A program made the position numbers and the translations under genes. The notes beneath the pieces were generated by a model. It was given only the letters and a program-made list of their open reading frames with translations. It was not told the DNA's origin and ran no database searches. A DNA stretch of 64,000 nucleotides, from contig OZ025873.1 of the NCBI GenBank assembly GCA_964019415.1, forward strand, positions 4,192,776 to 4,256,775, in the 5' to 3' direction. Source of the DNA: Ianthella basta (Eukaryota > Porifera > Demospongiae > Verongiida > Ianthellidae). Shown one piece after another: positions 34,101 through 46,100 of this stretch (positions within the stretch are counted from its first letter, which is position 1; each line of letters opens with the position of its first letter).

Positions 34101-37100
34101 TTAGACCAACACCTTATCAGTACCATCCCACACTTTCCCTGATAAGGTGCATGCTTCAGAGTGCTATTGGCTAACAAGTACAAGGCCCAAGAACATCTGT
34201 CTCAGCAGAAGCTCAGCCCGCAGGATAAGGGGGGATTGAAGACTGCAGAGGTAATTGGGCAATCCCTATTTGATGCATATGAATGCTGCTTCTTGCATGA
34301 GAGAGTTAAATTTGGAGAAGTATAACTGTCAGCTGAGCAGGTACTGCATGTGCTTTCTGCATTGTAGAGAAATGTGAAATCAGAGGATGCAGACAATGCA
34401 GCAGAGCAGAGGAGAGTTAAAGGGAATCCAGTGGTGTTTGGACTAAAGATACAGGTGTGTTTTTACTTGCCATGGGTAGTCACAACGGAGCTTGGGAAAA
34501 GTTAGTACTGTATGAAATACACATGTGCAGCATTCAAGGACCATTTATACTTTGTCAGTACAATAAGTACAACACTTACTGTATTGTGATGTGAATATAG
34601 CGGCAAGATAAGAAGTGAAGCTGACATTTGGAAAAGTGCAGCATTGCACAATGTACTGTAGAGCATGCTCTATATGATTATTAGGCCTTTATTCTCCATT
34701 TCATGCTTTTGAAGCCTGGCTTGTACTCAGCACCTTTTTGCATGCATGGTCTTCAGCAGATCCCTTGTTAAGCTAGTTGCACAGCCATGCGTATTATGTA
34801 CTGGTCTGCTACAAGACCATCTCTGCACCCTCCACTCCTCTGCTGTAATTGGGTAATTTTGTGTTTGCTTGAAATTGGAGGCATCAATAGTGAGGCCATT
34901 ATGTACCAGTGAGGGCTTCTCAGCTGGCTCAGGCATCAGAAAGGGTTGGTTCTCCAATACCAGCTTCACAACAGGGTTGAAGCCTTTTGAAGACATTTTG
35001 ACCAGATGCTCTGGTCTTCTTCAGGGCGAAGATATGCTAGCGCGAGCACTGATCATATTTATAGCCTAGCATCTCATCATGCGCTGTCACTGGAAGCCAC
35101 ATCAAAGGGTGTCACTGGAAGTTGTGGAATTGTTTTCCTCAAGGCGGCCGTCCAACATCCAGGCAGCTCCAGCCCACCATCCCTGTTGAGGGAGGGGCGG
35201 TTCAGCCTGATGTGGATTGCCTCCTTGAGCATCAGTTCTTTGGGGGTCCTGGCTTGGTCAGTCACTGTCGTCTCCTCCCATCTGATTGGATGGTGGTTCT
35301 CCAACGCATGTTCTGCAAGGGCTGACTTCTCCAGTGTCCCTTTCTGACAGGCATCCCGGTGCTCCTTCATCCTCGTCTCGAGCCTCCTCAGTGTCTCCCC
35401 AATGTAGGTCTCGCCACAGCTGCATGGGACTTGGTACACCACCTTGGACCTCTTCTCCAGTGCCAGTGTGTCCTTCACCTTGGTTAGCATGGAACGTAGA
35501 GACAGTCCAGACCTGAAGACAACCTTCATGCCGAACTTCCTACAGACCTGTCTGATGTCCTCACTGACTCCTTCCGTGTAGGGAAGCATCACCAGTGGGG
35601 ACCCCCAAAGAACTGATGCTCAAAGAGGCAATCCACATCAGGCTGAACCGCCCCTCCCTCAACAGGGATGGTGGGCTGGAGCTGCCTGGATGTTGGATGG
35701 CCGCCTTGAGGAAGGCAATCCCACAACTTCCGGTGACACCCCTTGATGTGGCTTCCGGTGACAGCGCATGATGAGATGCTAGGCTATAAATATGATCAGT
35801 GCTCGCGCTAGCATATCTTCGCCCTGAAGAAGACCAGAGCATCTGGTCGAAACGTCGGCAAGGTTTTCAACCCTGTTGTGAAGCTGGTATTGGAGAACCA
35901 ACCCTTTCTCATTATGTACCAGCTATACAAGGAACTTGAACGGGTAGTGCCTGCAGACATTATATGACAAGTATTAGGTAAGTGATATATATAAATGTTT
36001 CCTAAAAGCTAGAAGAATTGATGTAGGGATGGCAGTGTCTATATACTGGCAGAAAGATTCACTCTTAATTCTAAAGCATAGCTTTGCATGTACCACCCTA
36101 AGCAACATAGCATGGCCTTTACCATGCATACATATGACTCTGCAGCATTTAAATTGTGTGTGACAAACCTGACCACTTCTTCTGCATCTGTGCAGTTGCA
36201 GCATGTCTTCACTGGAAAGTATCTCTGTGTCAACTCTTCCCAGACCTCAGCCCTGGAGAGCACTAATCTCAGGGTAAGGTGTTCACAGCATATAGAAGCA
36301 AGCATGCAGATTTGAGAGAGAGTGAATAATGACAGGTGCAAGTAGCATGTGTGCACTTGATAACCTTGGATAGTACTATGTGAAATTTGTAATTGGTAAT
36401 CTGTATCTGATGTGCGTCTATTGTGGCTTGGACCATGTTCCACTACTGCACATACCACAGTAGTGTTATTGTCAGTACCACTGTATTATTTTGCCACTTC
36501 ATAGATGGAACTGTCACCTGGGAATTCTCAAAACTGCATTTTCAAGCTCCTCCCTCGATACAAAGTCAAATTGATTGGAGATGAAGTGAGCATAGAGCAC
36601 AGGAGATGCACTATACTGGTGGCTTCCTGAGTAGTAAATTGTTTTCCAAAGGCACCATTATTATTTGTACTATAATTGTCTGAGTAGAGGCCCAGGCATC
36701 TATTTCTTTCTGGAGGTTCTATCCGGCCTCTATTGAGCACAGCTTCTATGAAATATTGGTAAACAAGTATTTCGAGTTAAAAAACTCGTGGGGCACCGGG
36801 GCGCCCCTAAACTCGAACTACTTGCTAGCAACTTCCCTGCGTATGTTCAATAGTTCAGATAGTAGAGTATGCAGCATTGCTGCTGGTGTGAAAGATACAT
36901 CATGATGCCATAGACTGGGGTTGCAAGAGTTTCAAGTCTCCAGACCAGGAAATCATCCAGTGAAAGCACCCCTACCAAACTGTCAAAATGCTTTGCTGAT
37001 GCTTTTTGATCTACATAACATTCTGAATGAGTATGTACATGTTCCTTTGTGCCTGGAGGAGGAGCGTGCTGGGTAAAAAGGCTACCCTAACTGGTAATGC

Positions 37101-40100
37101 CATGATTCGATATGTCTCACATTGGCCAACGGGTCGTTCGACCTCTGTTGTATTTGGGGCTGTACCTCGCAGGAGAATAGTTAGATAAGCTTTCTAATAC
37201 AATACTATTACTTAAACATGTTCTAGAAATACTTTGCGTTCCTTGGGTACACGGCGAAGTGCGAAGAAAGATGATTATGAGCCTAGCAAACAGAGAGCGT
37301 CGAGCGCGGCCATTTTACAATGTCCGTCAGTGATAATTGGAGCCGTATCTCGCAGAAGAGTCATTCGTTAGGCTTTTTACGAGTATCACTCTATCAACAC
37401 ATCTTCCTGAACACATTTCGTTCAATTGAGAGACGGCGAAACGACATTAGAGATAATTTTAAGCTTTGTAAAGATTGATGTGAGTGCCGCCATTTGCAAA
37501 ATGACAGAAATATGAATATACTAGCGGACAGACCTGCCCTTTGTGCAGGTCTCTCCGCGTGCTCGGCGTATGCCAGCTGGTCGGACACAGGCTGGTAATG
37601 CCATTGCTACTCAGGCCCCAGCTAGTAATGCACTGGCTGGTCATGCATGCTCTGGCAAAGGATAGTCCAGGCTTGCCTGGTGATGTCAGTGTGACCGATC
37701 TACCATGTCCATGCAGACTTTCTGCAATATAAAGACATATAATGTACAAAGGAATGCAGCAAAATGTTGGCAGATGTAGGGATGGTGAAAACGTATTAAA
37801 AGTCAGCGCATGTTAATGACCTGGGTTTTGTATGGACCGGCCCTCCTCCTTGTTGCATGGACCAACTGCCCCCCCCTCTTTGCATGGACCGGCCCTCCTC
37901 CTTGTTACTACGTTTTTTTCCGCCAGGTGGTTTTGCCATACCTTGCAGGTACGCACTACACCATCCTTACATCTGCCCTTGTTTTTTGGAGGAAACATTT
38001 TTACACACCCATAAGGGCAGGTCTCTATGTGTGCTCGGCATATGCCAGCTGGTCGGACACAGGCTGGTAATGCCATTGCTACTCAGGCCCCAGCTAGTAA
38101 TGCACTGGCTGGTCATGCATGCTCTGGCAAAGGATAGTCCAGGCTGGCCTGGTGATGTCAGTGTGACTGACCTACCATGTGTGCATGCCATTTACATGGA
38201 AGATCACCGTAGACAAAAACGGATAGTTGTAAGAAGCTGATGGTTTCTGTGTGAGACAACCCCCCTTTCCTTTTTCTCAGCTTCGGCATAGCGCTAGCTG
38301 TAATCTTCGAACCTGCGCGAACGCCTAGGATACGGCATACTTTCTTCCAAGATCCAAGATGGCCGACGGTCGGTTCATCCTGGGTTATCGCCGCGCGCTC
38401 CTTGGTAGTAGCTTATGTTAGCACGTCTACCACCTTATATTGGTGTGAGGTACAGCGTGCGACAGCTGGGAACGTTTGGGCACGTTTCATCGACGTTCGC
38501 GGGAGGAGTTCGCGAACAACGGTTGGGGTTCTTCGTTTGTATTGGCAGCATAGGAACGTGCGCGGAAAACCGTATATTTTCTCCGTAAATCCAAGATGGC
38601 GGACGGTCGTTTGGAGGTTTTTCGCCGCGCACTCCTCGGCAGGGGCTTCTTCCCGCACGTCGCCCCCCTTAGATCGAGACCGGGTGTGGCGTCCGTAATC
38701 TGGGAAAGTTTGGTGTCGATGCGCCGTTGCTCGCGGGAGGACTTCGCGAACAACCGTTCTGCTCATTACCTCTTTATATATATAGACTAGCGGACAGACC
38801 TGCCCTTCGTGCAGGTCTCTCCGTGTGCTCGGCGTATGCCAGCTGGTCGGACACAGGCTGGTAATGCCATTGCTACTCAGGCCCCAGCTAGTAATGCACT
38901 GGCTGGTCATGCATGCTCTGGCAAAGGATAGTCCAGGCTTGCCTGGTGATGTTAGTGTGACCGACCTACCATGTCCATACAGACTTTCTGCAATACAAAG
39001 ACATATAATGTACAAAGGAATGCAGCAAAATGTTGGCAGATGTAGGGATGGTGAAAACGTATTAAAAGTCAGCGCATGTTAATGACCTGGGTTTTGTATG
39101 GACCGGCCCTCCTCCTTGTTGCATGGACCAACTGCCCCCCCCCCCCCCTCTTTGCATGGACCGGCCCTCCTCCTTGTTACTACGGTTTTTCTGCCAGGTG
39201 GTTTTGCCATACCTTGCAGGTACGCACTGCACCATCCTTACATCTGCCCTTGTTTTTGGAGGAAATATTTTTACACACCCATAAGGGCGGGTCTCTATGT
39301 GTGCTCGGCATATGCCAGCTGGTCGGACACAGGCTGGTAATGCCATTGCTACTCAGGCCCCAGCTAGTAATGCACTGGCTGGTCATGCATGTTCTGGCAA
39401 AGGATAGTCCAGGCTGGCCTGGTGATGTCAGTGTGACTGACCTAGCTACCATGTGTGCATGCAAATTTACATTGAAGATCACCGTAGACAAACAGCGGAT
39501 AGTTGTAAGAAGCTGATGGTTTCTGTGTGAGACAACCCCCCTTTCCTTTTTCTCAGCTTCGGCATCGCGCTAGCTTGGGTGCAATCCTCGCACCTGCGCG
39601 AACGCCTAGGATACGGCATACTTTCTTCCAAGATTCAAGATGGCCGACGGTCGGTTCATCCTGGGTTATCGCCGCGCGCTCCTCGGCAGCAGCTTATTTT
39701 AGCACGTATACCACCTTATATTGATGTGAGGTACAGCGTGCGACGGCTGGGAACGTTTGGGAACGTTTAGTCGACGTTCGCGGGAGGAGTTCGCGAACAA
39801 CGGTTGGGGTTCTTCTTTTGTATTGGCAGCATAGGAACGTGCGCGGAAAACCGTATATTTTCTCCGTAAATCCAAGATGGCGGACGGTCGATTTGAGGTT
39901 TTTCGCCGCGCGCTCCTCGGCAGGGGCCTCTTCGCGCACGTCGCCCCCCTTAGATTGAGACCGGGTGTGGCGTCCATAATCTGGGAAAGTTTGGTGTCGA
40001 TGCGTCGTTGCTCGCGGGAGGACTTCGCGAACAACCGTTCTGCTCACTACCTCTTTATATATATAGATATATACGAACATGAAGCCATACGAATACCTAA

Positions 40101-43100
40101 ATCTGAAAACAATATAGGGGCGCCTTCGGCGCCCCAAAAATGAACTGGTCCCCGGGCATTTTATAATTACATATGTATGTAAATAAGTGACTACACATGG
40201 CTGCTTGTCGAAGTAAGTGCATGGAGCTCTTTCTACAAAGCATGAGTGGTGAGAAGTAGCCACATTCACAATTCGGTCTGGTCCAGTGAAGCCCATCTCT
40301 TCGCAGCAGCTTGTTTGTGGCTCTTCTACACACGCTCCATAGCTACCTTGAGCTGGAGGAAGAAGCAGAAGCAATTAAGTGTGATTTATCTTGGCACCAC
40401 TACTGTAACAGGGACTCCAATCTGTCATCACGTATTGCTCTACGATCAGGTTGTACCACCAGCCTGCACCTCAGATGCTGAAGAGTTCCAGCATGTTAAT
40501 TCCAGACCTGGCATCAATTTGAACCTGACTTCTATTAATGAATAGCTGCTCTGTCTCTCAGCTTCAATTTGAGCACTGGCTCTGGGAAAAATACTGAACG
40601 TATGTAAATAGATGTGATAGTGGTGAACTTGTTTCCTTTCATTCTTTATATTCTTTATGTTTGGCACCCTTCATTCACGCCATGGGGGTTGTCACCTGTC
40701 TTGCTAACTCTTCATCTCACCATCATGACTTTGCATATATGTGGATCAGATACCGCCTTTGCAATACATATCCATTATTACACATATATATGATGAAATT
40801 CTTGGGTACACACAGTGAAGCAGCTATGATAGGGTTTGCATGGTTCTGCCATGTTCAGGTGTTGATAAATGATCAAGTCATCTTTGAAAGCATACAGACA
40901 GAGGGCCAGTACCTACACTGCAGTGCAAACTTCCTTGGGAGAACAGGGCAGCAGCTACACAGCAAGTAGTGAGTCTACTAAGTCCACTGTCGGGGTGAGA
41001 TAGATTAGAGGAAGGTGTGCAACCTATTTACACACTTGCAAGCATATATACATATGTGCTTACTGTTAGCTACAAGGAGTCCACCAGAGGAAATGCTAAA
41101 GCTTAAACCTAAACTGAACTTCTTATTTAAGAACAACAGTATGGAAAAACACAACTTTCTCTCTTTTCGTATTTGCTGCAGCCATGAACTGAACCTGTCT
41201 GCCACTGAGTCTGCCTTCACCATTGTACACCACTTCTCCCCAAAGGAGGACACAGAGAGCAAGGATTTCATGAGAGTTAGTACTGCTGCATTTGTAACAG
41301 TACATGCTGGTAGATAGGCCTTGTAATGTTGCATGCTGCTCATCAGCTGTATCTGCACTTGTTCTGGAATGAAGTCTAGATATTTAATGTTACTTCGTAG
41401 GCTGGCAGTGTTGTGCGTCTATTTCACCGTGAGATGGAGTGCTACCTTGTGGCAGAAGGCTCCTTTGCAGGCATTAAAGACGTTGGAGTTGTTGAGAATG
41501 GTATAGAGATGCAGTACATGCACCTGCATGCGTTGTGCAGCCTCTGAGATAACCCACAGCACATATATAGTCACAAATTAGTTAGGTTCCATCAAAGGAG
41601 CATACGTAGAGTTGGGTGCACACAGAATGTAACCACCGCCAGTTTCTGCATGTTCTTATAATCCTGGATGTACTGTATGTTGTTTAGTCCACCTGAGGAA
41701 GCGTAGGACTGACCATGGTCGACTGAAGGCACCTTCCACCTCAGCCATCACATATTGGTGCATTGAGAAGCAGAGAGAACCTCTAAGCGGTGAGCAAGGA
41801 CATGTTGTCTGGTTTGCAAGCAAAGTTGCAATGACTCAATTGTATTCTGTAGTTGTATGTATGTGTAAGGTTTGTGACTAATATATTGTTGTGAATGTAT
41901 TAATTCAATTAGTTATTTGATGATGGTTTGCTTCATATGTATTTAGTGTTGAGCATATGCAGTATTTAACTGTTCAAACTAAAATGGTACATGCTCAGTA
42001 GGTACACACTGGCACCAATTTGTAGCATATCACCAAACAGTTCACATGCCACAGAGTGTCTTTTGAGCGGTTGTCTTTCTTTCTGTATAATAGTACATCC
42101 ATCTCTCTTCCTCTCCTCCAAATATGTACGTTCAGGTGAAGCTCTGCACTGGAGGGAGCTGTGTCGCATCAAACACTTGCCCACAAGGCAATATCTTGCT
42201 GTAGTGAAAGACCAAGACAGCTACAAAGTGATTCTAAAGGAGAGGTCTGCTGACCCAGACTTTGACACAGCCACCACCTTCAGGCTGGTTCCGGTGATTG
42301 AGGGTGATGATGATGTAAAGTTTGGATCCTATGCTAGGATCTATCACCTCCATACCGACTCTTGGCTGCATGGAACGATAGGTGTGCACTCACTGTGATG
42401 CACTATTCATATGTAGCATCCATATTAATGTATTGGACATCTAATGTAACCAGTGTGTTGGGGAAGTAAAATATGGCTACGTATACAGTGAATATAAGGA
42501 ATACAGGTACTCTGTAGTTGGATACTCTAAATGACCCTATCTTCAATCATGTGCATTCTGATCTATGATTCTGCATTCACCTTGCCTTATGGGATGTCAG
42601 TTTGTGGAATGGCTGGGTGCTGGAAAAGCAGCACTGATGTAAAATGTTGTGTAGGTAGTATAATTTATGCTACTATATATTAGAATGGTACTCTGCCATT
42701 GCATTTACTATTTCTTGTGTGATCTGTGGCAGGCAAGTATGAGAAGCAGTCAGTGGCTGAGGTAGAAGGACTGCAGTGGGATGGAGCAGAGCTTTTCTGT
42801 ATCTCATCAAGTCAGCAGATGTGCTATGATGATGCATTCTCTCTGATGATGGTGAGTAATACCAATAACTTTAAAGGGATACTTATAAGGGCTAGAGCTA
42901 TTTCCCTATATTTTCTCATCACACATCCACTCTGCACATATTAAACTAGCTGTGAAACATATGTATTCTAGCGAACCAGCAGTTAAGTAGTTAGCTATGC
43001 TGGTACAATTGCATGAATGCTTATTTTGTGTATATTGTGGCATAAGAGGAATACATTGTACAATACCCAATTTTGGGCTTGTCCTTTGACAGGTCAGTCC

Positions 43101-46100
43101 AGACCTTGTGTCCAAATTCAACTTTGCAGCTGGAATGGTGCCCATCCTGCAGGCATACATTACAGAGGTTGGTAACCATGCATGCAGTATTGTTAGTTAT
43201 GCTTACAATACACTATTGCTTCTACATTTCCCCATTTGCCTCTCTAGAGAAGACAGCCGACTAGAGAGCTCACACATAAGCAAGCAGTCATTATGAAACA
43301 GGTGTGGCAAGTTTTGTATTTATACCTAAGCTGCCAGATGGATAACCAGTGAAAGGGATGACCTTTAATACTGCTTTGTATTATAACCATCAATTTCCAG
43401 GCCCTTTCTGAGCTGGTTGAGTTCATGTCTGACCCCTATGCCAGATGCAAGGATCACCAGAAGCTTGTCAGAAATCTGAGGGTAAGTGTAATGGTAGCTA
43501 GACTGACATGTTCTATCTATTCAGCCAAAGGCAACTGCTGCAGCTGCCACCAGTAATATCCTCTTAGTTTGCACAGATAATGCTCTAAGTTTGGCTATGT
43601 TCATGTGTATTTTGCAAATATGACACTTTTGTGGATTACATGTTTCAAGTTAATGCATGATTGGTGAAGAAATGAATGTTGAAATATTTGCGGGTAAAAT
43701 ATCCATTTGATGGCAGCGAGTCACCCCTCCTGGTGTTCAGTCTTGATAAGTGTGCATGTCTGTTGGCAGTGAAAATGAGTGCAGAGATCAAGTATCCACA
43801 TCCTATTGTCATTGGCCAGTTTCACTACCACTCTTCAGGAGAGGGAAGCCCTGAGACATATATTCTGAGTAGTTATTTGATCTCCTATGCATGTGCTAAG
43901 AAGATACAGACCGTTTGTACAGAGGTGTTCAGGCACTTGGTGTACCAACTGTTCTTAAGCTGAAGCTTTATGGGACCATTGTAATCAGTGTCTGGCTCTA
44001 CAACGGCAAGGTTTGGTCAACAAGGGAGACCTTAAATGGTTTGGATAATATAATCCTGAACACAGGAAGACACATTCCATCCTGTCAATGATTCCTTGCA
44101 TGTATGGTAGGAACAAGCACTTCAAGGGGAAATCCCGAGAAATGCTGGTGAAGGTCATACCTGAAATGGAGAAAAATGGAATTGTGAGGTGAATGTAGCC
44201 AAGTGTAAACTGAAGAAACAATAATAAATTTAGAATGTTGCTGAATGAGCACAGAGCATTATTAAGGAGGTGTGACCAAGTGAATAGAATGGCAGTGCAT
44301 GCAGGTCTGGACATCAAGTGTAGTGGAGTCCACAGCAGTTAAAGGAAGTCAATGGAAATCACTTCATGAGAAGAGTTAGGGAAGCCCTGCACACCCACCA
44401 GACACTGTAGGCTGACAACAGGTTGCTCCTGTTTGTTCACCCTGCTGACTGCTGATTAACTCGCCCTATACGTATTAGTAAACTACCATAACTCAATTTG
44501 AGACCCCTCTGCCCCTCCCTCTGTGACAAACAAATTGCTTACTACATCCTTACATGTCAAGGCCCTCTTACCACACGTCACTACCTGTCATGTACCTGCA
44601 TACATCATTCGACAGGAAGCTTTATGTCAACTATCGGATCCTCAGATCCTCCTTCACTCTTTCCACCTGGTTCCCTGTATATAGCATACTAACCAATGTT
44701 CTGTAGCAACCCATGAAGACCCAGGGATCAACTATGTCGTATCATTATTACTGAATATTTGTCTTGACCAGTTCCAGTGACAAAGCACAACTGCTTCTTA
44801 CTCATTAGCAGTACATGCCCTTACACAGTAGCCATTGCCATCTCAGTTTTCAAGATTCCTGTGGATGTCCGTATTATGTTAGATCGACATGGTAAGAAAA
44901 TATATTGCTAGTTGTGGTCTATGAAGGAAGATGTAGCCAGTATGGAAGAAGACAGAAACAGATGGCATGAGCTAGTATGTATGTATGTTTGTGTATAGAT
45001 GGAAGTGTTTCACAGCTGTGAGTATTGAATTGTCTTTAACCTGTTTCAATTTGTGCTATAGATTCTGGAGTTGTTGGTCAGTTTTCCCAAGCTACTTAGT
45101 GAGCACAAAGCTGAGAGTGACAGGTAACAGATAAATGAAGGGGAAATTGTACAATGACATTATAAACTAGATCAGACATGCCCACATTTTGCATCTGTTT
45201 CAGCTCTATTTATGCACTGAAACTGCATGTAAGTAGGTTCGGTATGTTTAAGTGATACTTGTGCAAAATAGGATCAATTCTCAAGTGGTGGCATCTCTGA
45301 GTAGTATATGAGACATTTTCTTACAGTTTTGTATTGTTTGTGCATGAATCAATGGTTTTGAGTGAGGAATGTATAAGTTGTAACTCTCTATAGATTCCCA
45401 GTAGATACCATTTCTTAACTCTCATAATGTGCATAGACATGCATGTATCACTGAGTTAATTATGTTCAACCCTGTGAAAGTAATTATGTGATTGTCATAG
45501 ACCCCTTAGCATATTACACCGTTAGAGTTCGATCATATTCATATATCATATTCATATATCTTGGCGATAAATGACTGCACCAGCTTATGTTTTGAATATG
45601 ATAGTTCTGACACTCTCTGAACAATCCTTACATCTGGTAACATCTCATTGCGTTTCATAAACTTCATGTATTGATACTGCCTGATCTAGCTAGAATACGT
45701 ATCTATGTATTCTGTGATTGGACATGGAATATTTCATCGATAGTGAAACATATGCAGTAAGTAAAGACTTATACAATCTTGTCAAATGGAACACTGAATG
45801 ATAAATATGCTATAGCAACTACCTATTACCGTGCACCTTAGTATGTGACTACGAACTAGCTAAAGTTGGATATATATGAGGATTGTTTACAATTCTGACT
45901 GTTTCCTTTCCTTAGCCATATTACACTGTCCCTTAGAGTGATGGTGTCCAATTTTTGAGGAAGCACTCTATATAGATTGCTAAAAATGTGGTAGAATTTC
46001 AAATGTAAGATGGTACAGTTGTTTGCAGATAATACTGAGCAATACTACCCCTCCCCTTCTTGTTTTCTGAACTACATCTTCTACTCTACATTGTGGATGC

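Noticed and set aside
35561-35842. 93-codon minus frame in the Penelope-like element, and its twin at 35006-35347
   Set aside because: Both are antisense readings of the GIY-YIG coding end in the two inverted arms.
38413-39015. 200-codon minus-strand frame and the similar frames at 27272-27862 and 39694-40374
   Set aside because: They recur in each copy of the hairpin-ended repeat and differ by frameshifts between copies. They have no recognisable domain, and the GC-rich repeat easily stays open. A coding role is not excluded, but there is no support for it.
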